Origin: Phenylobacterium sp. J426
GTDB lineage: Bacteria; Pseudomonadota; Alphaproteobacteria; Caulobacterales; Caulobacteraceae
Direction: 5' to 3'
Assembly: GCF_024699945.1 (NCBI RefSeq)
Contig: NZ_JAJOMY010000001.1
Location: 1,054,001 to 1,118,000, forward strand
Length of the DNA stretch: 64,000 nt
Notes under the pieces: generated by a model
The model's database searches: none
Seen by the model: only the letters and a program-made list of their open reading frames with translations
What the model was told of the DNA's origin: nothing
Program-made: the position numbers and the translations under genes
Shown here: positions 33,280 to 43,363 of the stretch, in pieces
Layout of the letters: each line of letters starts with the position of its first letter
Position numbering within the stretch: the first letter of the stretch is position 1

Positions 33280-34401
33280 ATGAGGCGGCTCGTCGGCGCC
33301 CTGGCGCTAGCGGCGCTCCTCCTAGGGGCGTGCCAGACACTTCCCCGTGTACCCTACGAACTGGAGACCCTTCACGCGGCGAGCCCGGATTACCGCTACA
33401 ATTTCCTCGAACCCAAAACCCGCGCACGTTTCCTTGGCGAAATCCTCAGTGTGCAGCGCGAACATGCTGGTGGCGAGCTTGAGCTCCTCGCCCTTTCGGG
33501 CGGAGGAGCCAACGGCGCCTATGGCGCCGGCGTGATGTATGGTTGGAGCCAGCGGGGAGACCGGCCGGCATTCTCGGTCGTGACCGGCGTGAGCGCCGGC
33601 GCGTTAATCGCCCCGTTTGTCTTCGCAGGCCCGGCTTTCGACCCGGCTCTCCGGGAAGCGTTTACGGATGGCCGGGCAAAGAACCTGCTTCGATCCCGCG
33701 GCGTTGGCGCATTGTTTCTGCCCGGTGCCTTCAGGCCGGAACCGTTGGCAAAGCTCATCTCGGGCAGCATCACGCCGGCCCTCATCGACGCCGTGGCGGC
33801 AGAACACCGCAGGGGCCGACGTCTATTTGTCGCGACAACCAGCCTCGACACGCAGAGCCAGGTTGTTTGGGACATGGGGGCTTTGGCGCAGCAACGCGAT
33901 CCCGGGTCGCGTCTTCTGTTCCAGAACATCCTCGTTGCTTCGTCGAGCGTGCCAGGCGTCTTTCCACCTGTGCTCCTAACCGTCCAAAGGAACGGGCGGG
34001 CTGTTTCGGAGCTCCACGCTGACGGCGGGACTGTGGCCAACTTCTTTGTCGCACCACAAGCATTGCTGGGCACCCCGACGCCCTCCGCGGGGACCGCGCA
34101 TATCTTCATCCTGCTGAACAGCCGGACCGCGCCGCGATTTGCGGTGGTGCCGATTGGCGGGCTCAAGATCGTCGCACGAAGCTTCGACACCATGCTGAAA
34201 TCTCTCACGCGCTCCGAAATCGCCAACGTGAAGCTTGCTGCAATCGATAAGGGACTAAAGCTCGATGTGGGGGAAATCCCCGCCCAGTTGGACGAGAATT
34301 TTCTCGACTTCAGCCAAGACCATATGAAGGCGCTGTTCTCTGCTGGCGAGCAACGGGGAGTTAGTGGCACGGCCTTCGATCCGCCTCCGCGGATTCAATA
34401 G
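33280..34401 (+). CDS. Patatin-like phospholipase lipoprotein
   Basis: 373 residues. Lipobox LLLGAC puts it in the envelope. The patatin domain has LSGGGANGAYGAG (oxyanion hole), GVSAGAL (nucleophile Ser) and ADGGTVANF carrying the catalytic Asp, so the Ser-Asp dyad is complete. It would hydrolyse phospholipid or other lipid esters. It follows the secreted unknown protein by four bases. Placement next to the hydrophobic-substrate genes is suggestive only. Confidence 0.88.
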   Translation: MRRLVGALALAALLLGACQTLPRVPYELETLHAASPDYRYNFLEPKTRARFLGEILSVQREHAGGELELLALSGGGANGAYGAGVMYGWSQRGDRPAFSVVTGVSAGALIAPFVFAGPAFDPALREAFTDGRAKNLLRSRGVGALFLPGAFRPEPLAKLISGSITPALIDAVAAEHRRGRRLFVATTSLDTQSQVVWDMGALAQQRDPGSRLLFQNILVASSSVPGVFPPVLLTVQRNGRAVSELHADGGTVANFFVAPQALLGTPTPSAGTAHIFILLNSRTAPRFAVVPIGGLKIVARSFDTMLKSLTRSEIANVKLAAIDKGLKLDVGEIPAQLDENFLDFSQDHMKALFSAGEQRGVSGTAFDPPPRIQ

Positions 34402-34561
34402 ATACCGCCCCAAAAGAACGCCCCCCACGACTTCGTGCGTTGCCATGATCGGGCGCCTGGCAAGGCCTCACTATGGACCCAGCGACACAAGATGGCCGCC
34501 TTTCTGGACCGCTTGTTCCGGCGGGATTAGACTAAAGTTTCCAGCCGGCCGTGCGACCTTA

Positions 34562-34589
34562 GGGCGCTCCGCGTTGTGGCGGAGCGCCC
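34562..34589. terminator. Hairpin between patatin gene and TonB receptor gene
   Basis: An 11-bp perfect stem (GGGCGCTCCGC with its complement) around a six-base loop, 30 bases beyond the end of the leftward receptor gene. No clear T-tract, so efficiency is uncertain; it probably serves the two convergent genes. Confidence 0.6.
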
Positions 34590-34618
34590 CAATATATGTG
34601 GCGTTGAATCGACGCGAA

Positions 34619-37348
34619 CTAGAATCGATACTGGAGCTCCACGCCGTAGAGACGAGGCGGGGTGAGCTCCAGGTTCTGGGCGCCCGTGGCGAAGCGATCC
34701 GACGGAACGGTGGGACTGTTGTTGCGGTTGGAGCCCTCAAGCGCAGCTTGGTAGCCCTCGGTGTCAAACACGTTCTTGACATAGGCGATCACGGTGTACT
34801 TGCCGCCCGTCGGCGCCCAGTAGGCGCGGAGATCCACCTGATCCCAAGATGGGGCCTTATTGTACTCTCTGGTGAACACGTTGGCGTAGGCTTCGGATCG
34901 GTACAGATAGGTCGCGCCCAGGGTGAGCGCGCCGGGATCCATCTCGAAAGTGTAGGACCCGTTTAGCGCTAGCTTGTGCTTCGGCGCCTGCGGCAGGCGG
35001 TTTCCGACCACGCTGACGGGGCCGGTGTTGATGTTATCGTTGGTATCCACGAGCGTTACGCTCTTCCGGATCTTCGTCGGGTTGTAACCGTAGTCCATCG
35101 TCAGACGCACTGGCCGGATCGGCTGCCAGATCGTACCGAACTCCAGGCCGCTGGACCGCGACCTGGCGATGTTCACGAACTGGCCGACGTTGGTCGGACC
35201 AACCCGCACGGTGACCGGCGCCTGCAGGTTCCGGTAATCCAGATAAAATAGTGCAGCGTTCACCTGCAGCGTGGAGCCAACGTTTTTCTTTAGGCCGACC
35301 TCATAAGCGTTGACGGTCTCTTCGTCCGCCTTGGGATCGGCCAGGAACCCTCCAGCCGAAAACCCGAACGCCTTGTAGCCGCGGCTGTAGCGAGCATAGG
35401 CCATCGTATCGTCGTCGGGCTCCCACTGGAGTCCGAAGGTCCCCGTCCAGGCGTCCGAGGTATCGCCAAGCTTGCGGCTGGCGATCCCGTTGGCGCCGAT
35501 CGTGTATTGGCGGCACACGCCCCCCGTGCAGACGGAAGGACTGGTGACCCCTTCGATCAGGCCGGCCGTGCTCTTTGGGGCGAGCGTGTCGGTCAGATCC
35601 ATGGCGCCGTTGCCGAGACCGCCGAGAGGCGCGAGCGCATTGCCGAGCCCCAACGCCTGGCCGACTGCCGGCAGCGCGTTGAGATTGCCTAGGAGGCTGC
35701 CCCAGTTCGCCGCTGTGCCGGGACCGAAAGCGCCAAGACCGAGGGCCGGATATAGGCCTGGATAGCAGGCGTCCGAGTTGCAGACGATCCGCCGGAACTC
35801 CGTTCCGGACTTCTCGTCCTTGGTGTAGCGCAGGCCCGCGGTCACCTTCAGGGTCTCCGTCGCCTGCCAGTCCACCTGCCCGAACACGGCTTTGCTCTCG
35901 GTCGTCAGGTCGTAGTCGCCCAGCGACCAGAGGCCTTGCGGATTGGGCGCTGCGCCAAGGATCGGAGTGCGGAGGCTGGAGGGGCCGTTGAGGAAGAAGT
36001 CGGCGGTGGCGCCGGTCCCACTGTATTTCTCGTTGTAGTAGTACGCGCCCACAATCCATTGGAGGGGGCCGTCATCCGTGGACGAAATATTGATCTCGTG
36101 GCTGTACCATTTTGGATATTCAAAATAGTGGAACGTATTGTCCGCATTTACGGTCAATGGAGTGCAGTTGACCGCGGAGCGTCCGGCCGCAAACAGGGCA
36201 CCAACGGTTCCACAGATCGATCCTGGAGCAAGTGGTATCTGGAAGGACTGGACGTTTGTGGCGTCGGTGTCGCCGTACAGGTCGTACTTGTACTCTTGGA
36301 TGCCGCCCACGTAGCGGATATCGACGCTGGGCAGGTGGTAGACGAAGTTGGTCGTCAGCGAGTTGACGTCGCGTAGCCGGACGCGCTCAGCGTTGTTCGT
36401 ATTGAACTCGTGTGAGTCCGCCAAAGCCGGATTGACCGTGATATTCGTGTTGCCGAACTGCCGTAGGCTGCCCGGCACAATCCCATTGACCCCCGTCTCC
36501 GGTGAATAGCCATGGGCGGAGTTGTAGACGATCGAGAAATTCGGATCGAGGCGCCCGGTCTCGTAGGGGGCGTTGCGATAGTCCGCCCGTGCGCCGGGGC
36601 CACCCCGATTGTGCCACACCAGCGTCTTGTACGAGACCCACAACTCGGCGTTCTCGCCGAGGTCTGCTTCGAGCTGGAATTGGGCTTGGTACTCGTCCCG
36701 CTTGCTACCTTCCGACGGGCCGCCGGCGAGGTTCTTGAAGTAGCCCTTCCGCTGGTCGAACTTGTAGCCCGAGACCCGGAACCTCAGATTGTCGGCGATG
36801 GGTCCGGACACGGCCGCCTGAAAGTTGGTGACGCCGTAGTTCTCGGCGATCGCGCGGACCTCGGCGTAGAAGTCCTTGGTCGGCCGCACGGAGATGACGT
36901 TGACGGTGCCGCCGATGGCGTTGCGGCCGTAAAGCGTGCCTTGCGGCCCGCGCAGGATCTCGACCCTCTCCACATCCAGCGGCGGGCCGCCTGCCAGCAC
37001 GGTCGAGGTGGTGAACAGGCCGTCGATGTAGATCGACACGGCGCCGTCCACAGCGTGGATGTTGGTCAGGCGGCCGATGCCGCGCATGCTGGCCCGGTCG
37101 TTGCCAGACTGGTAGGTGAAGCCTGGAGTGAAGTTTGTGAGATCCTGAACCGAGTTCACACCCACCAGGTCGCGCTGCTTGCTGGTGAACGCCGAAATGG
37201 CCACCGGCACGTCCTGTAGGCTCTGCTCCCGCTTTTCGGCGGTGACGACCAGCTCCTCAATGACATTGACGGGCTGAGCGTTGGCCGATCCGGTGACAGC
37301 CGTAAGGGCGAGAGCGCTCGTTACCAGGAGATTGTGTCTGGAAGTCAT
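34619..37348 (-). CDS. TonB-dependent outer-membrane receptor 1
   Basis: Intact 909-residue receptor. Signal peptide (SALALTAVTGSANAQ), TonB-box-like VIEELVVTAEKREQSL, plug domain with ISAFTSKQRDLVGVNSVQDL and GTLYGRNAIGGTVNVIS, then a long beta-barrel ending LYGVELQYRF with terminal Phe. The set of motifs matches the large Caulobacterales/sphingomonad receptors that import hydrophobic or complex organic substrates rather than siderophores. It lies beside the catabolic block and next to a second receptor in the same direction. Confidence 0.9.
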   Translation of the reverse strand: MTSRHNLLVTSALALTAVTGSANAQPVNVIEELVVTAEKREQSLQDVPVAISAFTSKQRDLVGVNSVQDLTNFTPGFTYQSGNDRASMRGIGRLTNIHAVDGAVSIYIDGLFTTSTVLAGGPPLDVERVEILRGPQGTLYGRNAIGGTVNVISVRPTKDFYAEVRAIAENYGVTNFQAAVSGPIADNLRFRVSGYKFDQRKGYFKNLAGGPSEGSKRDEYQAQFQLEADLGENAELWVSYKTLVWHNRGGPGARADYRNAPYETGRLDPNFSIVYNSAHGYSPETGVNGIVPGSLRQFGNTNITVNPALADSHEFNTNNAERVRLRDVNSLTTNFVYHLPSVDIRYVGGIQEYKYDLYGDTDATNVQSFQIPLAPGSICGTVGALFAAGRSAVNCTPLTVNADNTFHYFEYPKWYSHEINISSTDDGPLQWIVGAYYYNEKYSGTGATADFFLNGPSSLRTPILGAAPNPQGLWSLGDYDLTTESKAVFGQVDWQATETLKVTAGLRYTKDEKSGTEFRRIVCNSDACYPGLYPALGLGAFGPGTAANWGSLLGNLNALPAVGQALGLGNALAPLGGLGNGAMDLTDTLAPKSTAGLIEGVTSPSVCTGGVCRQYTIGANGIASRKLGDTSDAWTGTFGLQWEPDDDTMAYARYSRGYKAFGFSAGGFLADPKADEETVNAYEVGLKKNVGSTLQVNAALFYLDYRNLQAPVTVRVGPTNVGQFVNIARSRSSGLEFGTIWQPIRPVRLTMDYGYNPTKIRKSVTLVDTNDNINTGPVSVVGNRLPQAPKHKLALNGSYTFEMDPGALTLGATYLYRSEAYANVFTREYNKAPSWDQVDLRAYWAPTGGKYTVIAYVKNVFDTEGYQAALEGSNRNNSPTVPSDRFATGAQNLELTPPRLYGVELQYRF

Positions 37349-37476
37349 GTTGCCGGCCTCCCCAGCCGATCTGATGAATTTGTTGCGTTTCCCGGCATGA
37401 GCCGGTGCGGCGCCTCTGGTGGCCCGAGACGACCGCGACCGGTCACGCCGCCATGATCTTGGAGGCTGTCGCCTGG

Positions 37477-40400
37477 CTAGAACCGCTTCTTGAAGCCGAC
37501 CTCGAACACCCGGCCGAGCGGATTGCCATTCGTGTAATCGTAGTTGTACTGGCTCGCCACGTAGGGTGGATCGGTGTCGAACACGTTCTGCACGCTGGCC
37601 GTGATCGTCGTGTCCCAGGGCGCCTCCCAGCGGGCGACGAGGTCGTGCTGCCAGAAGTCCTTTGACTTTCCGACGGGAACCAGGTCGCGACCAGAGGGCG
37701 CGCTGGGATTGGGGACGGTCACGAACAACGGCGCTCCGAAGGCCGGCGACGTGCCTTCTGCGTACCGGGTCTGCCAGCGGACGGACAGTGGCCCCCGATT
37801 GAAGGCAAGGAACCCATTGGCCCGTAATTGAGAGTAGGAGAAGAACTCATTCACCAACTCGCTGAGTCCGGCGCGGTCCTCGGCCGGGGAGATGGCGATG
37901 TCGGTCCCGAGCAGTGACGTGGCACCTCGCTTGTACTCGATCAGATAGGTGGCCTCGCCGCCGACGGCCCAACGGCCTTCAAACCAGCCGTCCCAATCGT
38001 ATTGGGCGCGGAACTCAAGACCCGATGTCTTGGTGTTTGGCCCGTTGATTGTGAAGCTGCGCAGACGCGCTACGTTGGCCGCGCCGCAGGCGCCCGCAAA
38101 GGTTAACCTGGCCTGGAGTTCGGCGAAGGCCGGGTTCCCGCAGTTCGCGTTGGAGCCGCCGGGGAACATGGTGGCATAGAGCCGACCGCCGCTCTCTTCG
38201 GTGATCTCGTCTTTGAACTTGAAGTTGAAATAGTCGAGTGTCGCCGTGAAGCCGCCGATCTCCAAGATGGCCCCCACATTGAAGGTGTCGGCCTTCTCGG
38301 GCTTTAGGTCCGGGTTCCCGCAGCTCTGGAAGGCGCGATAGGCGCTACCCAGGACACGCACGCCATTGTTGCAGCCGGTGCTGACGAGGCCGGGGGCCGG
38401 CGCGCGGAACGTCGTACTGGCGCTGCCGCGCAGGGGCCAGGAAATCGGTCACCTGCCATTTTGCGGCGACCTTCGGATTGGTGGTTGATCCGATTCCGCC
38501 CTGGTAATCTTCGTGACGGATCGCGAAGTTCAGGTTGAGGTTCTCGAGCACAGGGACTTGGACTTCCGCGAAAATCGCCTTGACATTTGCGTCGTCGTCG
38601 CGGTCCACCGCGGAGCCGAAGAACTGTAAGGGGCCGCTTTCGTCGGCGCAGGCCGGCCGGTCGGGGCACGGCGTTTCACCGGAATTGAAGAACTCGCCGT
38701 ACTTGCGGATTTCCTGCGTGTAGCGATACTGGGCTCCTGCGGCCCAGGCCACCGCCCCCCGCAAGTTCGATACCCGTCTCGCCAGAGAACACTGTCTCGG
38801 CGACCAAGAGCTTGTTGGTTAGGACATTCGTGTAGTTTCCGTACAGCCAGGCGACGACCTGAGGATCGTTGGCGACGGCCGCATTGAAGAAGGGATTAGC
38901 GGCGCCGTTCACGGCGCTGGTTTGCACGCCGTTGGTGAAGGGGTTGAAGTAGTGGCACCCCAAGGCCGCATTGCCGGCTCCGGCGGTGAAGTTGTTGGTC
39001 TCCGCAGCGGTGCAACTGCCAGGGTCGCTCGCCCGCGCCCCGAAGCCGCGTAGCGCTAGCTGGATGCGCGACACCAACAGGTCGTTCGTGTTCGCGGTGT
39101 TCTTCTGCTCCATGTAGGTGAGCGCGGTGTCGAACTTGATGCCGGCAAAGAGCTCCCCCTTAAAGCCGCCCGAGATGCGGAAGGCGTCATTGACGATCTC
39201 CTGGTGGTCAGCCTTGTCCGGGTTGAGCGGATGCCCTGCGAAGGCGATCGCGCGCCAGCCGAGCTGGACGATATCCACACCACGGGCGCCGAGGGGCGCG
39301 CCAGGCTGCGCCCCCCACCGCGCTGTTGGCGGAGCCCCGGACGGCGGCGCATTGAGCGGCCGTGAGCGGCGCCCGGCAGTCGCTGAGAAGGGCCACGAGG
39401 CCGGGGTGATTGGCAGGGATGTTGTACGGAACGGCGAAGTTGGGACCATTAGGCGCGGTGGGGGGAGAAGGAGGTTCCCCCGATGGCCACCGGCGAGGGA
39501 TACTGGGCCGTTAGGTTGGCCGGCGAGAGTCGCTGCATCGGCGTGTCGTTCTTGGTCCACGCCGCCTCGCCATGGAAAGACACCTTATCTGACAGGTTGA
39601 AATTCACCTCGGCGAAGAGCTGATAGTGGTCCTCTCGGTTCACTAGGTCGTTGAAGTTCGAAAACTGGAAGCGGCAAGTTGAACCGGCGGTCGCCGGACT
39701 TTGGGCGCTGACGGGCACAGCCACGGTCGCCGTCGCACCTTGGCCGAGGGTGCCGCTGAGCGGGTTGGGGTAGGTGACGTTGTTGGTGAGCGTGCCGCCG
39801 AGTTCTTGGCAGCCGTTGTCGCGGAACAGGTTGGCGCCCCCTAGGAAAAAGTCCTGGGTTCGACGCGCCGGTCCAACCGCCCGCGCCCGCATAGCCGCCG
39901 AAGTCGAAGGACCGGAGCGCCCAGTCCCGGTCATGGATGTCGAGTCGGGACCGGTGCCGGTAGCCGGCAGTCAGCAGCACGTTGCCGTTGTCGAACTGCT
40001 TTCCCCAGGCGACGTTACCCTGATAGTCGCCGTTGGAGCCGTCGATGAAGGCATATTCGCCATCCAACTCCAGCCCGTCCAGGTCCCGGCGGGTGATAAA
40101 GTTGACCACACCGCCGATCGCGTCCGAGCCATAGGTCGCCGCGGCCCCATCCTTGAGGACCTCGATGCGACCGACCGCTGCGGTCGGAATGAAGTTGAGG
40201 TTTGCTCCCCCGCCCTGGAAGGCGGCGGCGGGACTGTCCGCCAACCGGCGACCGTTCATCAGGGTCAGCGTGCGCGCGGCGCCGAAGCCCCGCAGGTTGA
40301 TCGTCGCTGTTCCCGCCCCGCCGTTGTAGCGGTTGCTCTCGCCGAGCGAGGACTGCGAGGAGGTGATCGTCTTGACAAGCTGCACTACGGACGGGCTGCC

Positions 40401-40604
40401 CTGCGCTTCGAGCTCCTTGCTCGAAAGCACATCGACCGGCATGGCCGCGTCCTCCGGCGTCCCTGCAATGAAGGAGCCGGTGACGATAACTTCTTCGACC
40501 TCGGTGGGCCTGTCGGCGGTCTGTGCCGATGCGGTTCCTGCCAGGCCCAGTGCGAACACAACGGCCAGCATCGAGCTTCCGCAGAAATAGCGATGGTTCA
40601 TCAT
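37477..40604 (-). CDS. TonB-dependent outer-membrane receptor 2 (five frameshifts)
   Basis: About 1040 residues if five single-base excesses are removed (A-run 39846-39850, G-run 39460-39465, C-run 39311-39316, near 38755-38764, G-run 38433-38436). The corrected length is an exact codon multiple. Signal peptide (LGLAGTASAQ), TonB box-like VEEVIVTGSFI, plug motif GDAIGGVVNF-like GSDAIGGVVNFITRR, and a barrel with LRGSASTTFRAP and PDLKPEKADTFNVG, ending FEVGFKKRF. It is of the class with internal VLSSKELEAQGSPSVVQL found in Caulobacterales. Function as an importer is likely only if the shifts are artefacts. Confidence 0.8.
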
Positions 40605-41729
40605 CCTGTTTTCTCCCCCTTTGTCCGACCCGCATCGTTATCGTGCGGAGTTCTAGGACACCTTCATGCCGACGAGCTTCTGCATCGGCAGGAAATCTCG
40701 GTCATCTTGTCTGGGCCTGAGTTCGCCCCGAACCCGCTAGCACCCTTCGCTCCCGACGATGCGGCGGCGCATCGTCATGCATTTCATAACGTAACGCACA
40801 ATAGTAGTTGTGCAAGCCCATGGTCGCTCAGGGCAGCGACGCGAGCGGCCCAGACGCTTGCAGAGGGATTTTCGACCGGCCACCGCGCGAACCGCATCCT
40901 TCGGAGTTGGAGGCGAGGGTGTCCATTGGGGCATCGGGGATGCAAATCCGGTAGGCCAAGCGCGGCCGTTGGCGACGCGGCCGGGTTTGGCCCGTGGGCC
41001 AATTGAAGAAGGCCCTTCCTCGCGCCTTCGACCGACCTCCCAGTGACAATCCGCGAAATCAAGCGCGCTGGAAGCGGCTCTGCCCGCATCTCGGCTCAGT
41101 CGTCAGCAGCGGCCCTGTTGATCTGCGCGTACGGGCCGATCGTTCCTCGGCCGAGGTCCGCTCGGTCACCAGTCCTGCCGAGGGATAGGGCCGATCGCCC
41201 CCCAGGCTCTCCAAGGTCTCAACCTTGCCTGCCGCCAATCCAAGAGGACCGGCGGAGTTGCGGCAACTCTGTATGGCCGGTCTGGCGCGAACAGACATCC
41301 GGGCCTGGCGTTCGTCGCGCCGGGAGCCCATTGACGGTCGGCCAGCGCTGATCCGTTGTCAGGGTTGAGCTTCGGCCTTGGCCACGCTGGCGCGCCCCGC
41401 CGCCGATCTCTTCTCGTGCAACACCGGCCAACCGGTGCGACCAAACTGCGCCCCGTGGGATCTGGGCCCGCGGCCTCACACCGATAAAGTGTGCGTACAT
41501 ACGTCTCTGTTCCTCCTCGCACAACGACGGAGCTCCCCACGCCGCGTTGCGGCGATGGTGCCGCCTCACGTGAACCCTGCACCTGCGGACGCCCGACGTC
41601 GGCGCGAGTCGCTCGAGTCTCACCAGACAATACTCGGATGAAGGAATAGTGCGGATAGGATACAAACTCGACTGTGGCGTCCCATGTACCAACCGGGCGC
41701 CGACGGCGCACACTTGAATCGGAGATCTC
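40605..41729. other. 1.1-kb region without supportable gene
   Basis: Several long frames exist on both strands but none has recognisable motifs, a convincing start or normal composition. The left end holds the promoter of the leftward receptor gene. An inverted repeat GCACAA-N6-TTGTGC lies at 40796-40813, about 190 bases from the receptor start, a possible operator. Nothing else was seen. Confidence 0.5.
40796..40813. promoter_or_regulatory. Inverted repeat upstream of receptor 2, candidate operator
   Basis: GCACAA and TTGTGC are exact inverse complements separated by TAGTAG, in an AT-richer patch. The position suits a regulator of the receptor gene or of an unrecognised rightward transcript. 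It differs from the TTGTAT-type sites found further right. Confidence 0.3.
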
Positions 41730-42041
41730 ATGAGACTCGCTACAGCGCTCGCCACGGCCCTCATGCTGGCGACGCTCACAGGCGGAAGTGCGTCCGCGGC
41801 GGAACCCGTCGTGGCCAACCTTCGCGCTGCGATCGAGAAGAAGGTGAAGTTCGTTGCCGGCGGCACAATCTTCCAATGCGAAGGGACCCAGTGCGTGGCC
41901 GCCCGTCCCAACTACCGCACGATCACGCTTGAGGCCTGTCAGCAGCTCTCGCGGCGATTCGGGGCCATCGAGCGCCTGGGCGACGCACGACGCTCGCTTA
42001 GCGCGGAGAAGCTCGCGGCCTGCAACGGAAGCCGGGCCTAG
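41730..42041 (+). CDS. Small secreted protein, CC_3452-like
   Basis: 103 residues with a clean signal peptide (LMLATLTGGSASAAE). The mature part has two conserved-looking cysteines in FQCEGTQCVA and a third and fourth in EACQQLSRRFG and LAACNGSRA, plus LRAAIEKKVKFVAGGTI. This layout resembles the short periplasmic proteins annotated CC_3452 family in Caulobacterales, whose function is not known. Assignment is from memory of the pattern and is moderate. Confidence 0.6.
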   Translation: MRLATALATALMLATLTGGSASAAEPVVANLRAAIEKKVKFVAGGTIFQCEGTQCVAARPNYRTITLEACQQLSRRFGAIERLGDARRSLSAEKLAACNGSRA

Positions 42042-42558
42042 CGAGAAAGTCATTGTGGGCGTCGGCCCGACGGAACGGCGGGTTCGTCTCCACGCGGATC
42101 CTGCCTTGCGCCTTTCGGACGGTTGCGCGGACGGCTGCGGGCGCGCAGGCCAATTGGCGTTTGCGAGACTGCGCGCCAATCTGAGTGCCGAACCCGCATG
42201 CTGAGAGCGTGTCGAACAGGCCAGGAAAATAGAGCCAAGCGGTTCAAAGGCGCGCCGCGCACCATCTGCTGGCGCGCGGCGCGAGTGATGCTCTGGGTAG
42301 GAATTAGAGTCCAAAAGCATTTGTATGCTACAATAATAATGGCCTGACGCAAGCCTGTCGTCTGCTGCGGGGACGATGTCCAGTTTCCGGATGGCGCCCC
42401 AAACGTCGCTTCAGCGACAGCCGTGCGCCAACATTCAACCTGGATCACCTCTCGGGGACTGGCCGGTGGCGGGGGGCGGGGTGGAACTGCTCGATGGACG
42501 CTCAGCTGCGGCTTCGAGACACTTGCGCCGCCGCACGGATATCTAGACTACTCCCGTC
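42042..42558. other. Intergenic region carrying a TTGTATNNTACAA site
   Basis: About 520 bases without a supportable gene. The regulator gene at 42559 is downstream, and its presumed operator is at 42321-42333. Confidence 0.45.
42321..42333. promoter_or_regulatory. Operator candidate, TTGTATGCTACAA
   Basis: 13-base inverted repeat (TTGTA-N3-TACAA). Nearly identical sites stand before the tandem TetR-like gene (43191) and before the MarR gene at 46889 (46965). Sharing one site among three regulator genes suggests a common repressor. Confidence 0.5.
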
Positions 42559-43085
42559 GTGGCACGAAAAATGACCAACACGCGATCTGCGGCGGAAGAG
42601 GAGAAGGTACGCAAGCCCACGGCTGGCCATGAAACCGCGTCGGTCGCTGCAGCCCGAATTGAGAACGTTGGTTTTCTTATTGCCGACGTGACCCGATTGA
42701 TGCGGAAAGGCTTTGACCGCCGTGTTAGGTCGCTGGGGCTGACGCGTCCCCAGTGGCGCGTTCTGGTGTACGTCCTTGAGAATGAGGGCCTCTCACAGTC
42801 CATGCTGGCCCGGGCAATGGACCTTGAGCGCGCGCCGCTCGGCCAACTGGTGCGAGCGCTTGAGAACCTGCGCCTCGTCCGGCGGGTGCGCTCTTCGGCC
42901 GACCAGCGAGAATGGCTTATCTATGGGGGTGAGGATTCTGCGCGACATCATGCCCCGACTCGTCGAGGCGGCCGGCTGGCTGCGGGGCGTCTATTTCCAG
43001 GGGGTTGACGCGGAGCGAGGAGCAGATGCTGCGCCGACTTCTTGAACGGATGCGCTCGAACCTCAGCTACGAACTCGAACGCTGA
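42559..43085 (+). CDS. MarR-family regulator (two frameshifts)
   Basis: About 174 residues after removing one G from each of the five-G runs at 42925-42929 and 43000-43004. A polar N-terminal tail precedes the winged-helix domain: VTRLMRKGFDRRVRSLGLTRPQWRVL, LSQSMLARAMDLERAPLGQLV and LRLVRRVRSSADQREWLIY. The repaired C-terminus reads FQGLTRSEEQMLRRLLERM and then a dimerisation helix. A TTGTATGCTACAA operator candidate lies 225 bases upstream. Likely a repressor responding to an aromatic or hydrophobic ligand, which is family knowledge. Confidence 0.75.
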
Positions 43086-43190
43086 TCCCGCGGCGCACGG
43101 CGTATCCCTTAGCAACCCGGCAATTGAGCGCCACGCGCCTGGCGTGCGGCGCCAGAGGCGCTCCCGCAAGCTTGTGCCAGGGCAGTAGTA

Positions 43191-43203
43191 TTGTATGGTA
43201 CAA
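43191..43203. promoter_or_regulatory. Operator candidate, TTGTATGGTACAA
   Basis: Differs by one base from the site at 42321. It lies 161 bases before the preferred start of the tandem TetR-like gene. This argues that the gene starts downstream of it, not at the far upstream end of the open frame. Confidence 0.5.
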
Positions 43204-43363
43204 CCTACCGCATACCTGCAAGATCGAAGTCGATACCGGCCTTACTTGCCCTTCGGGGGAAGCGGCGAGGACGCTACACCTCTTCGTACGCGCTTCCTCC
43301 GCGCCGACTGGGTTCGCACCTTTCGAGAGCCACCGCAGCGGGCGCGGAGCAGAGAGGGACCAG

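Noticed and set aside
41166..42320. 384-codon minus-strand frame in the intergenic stretch
   Set aside because: No motif, odd composition, and it covers the small secreted-protein gene on the other strand.
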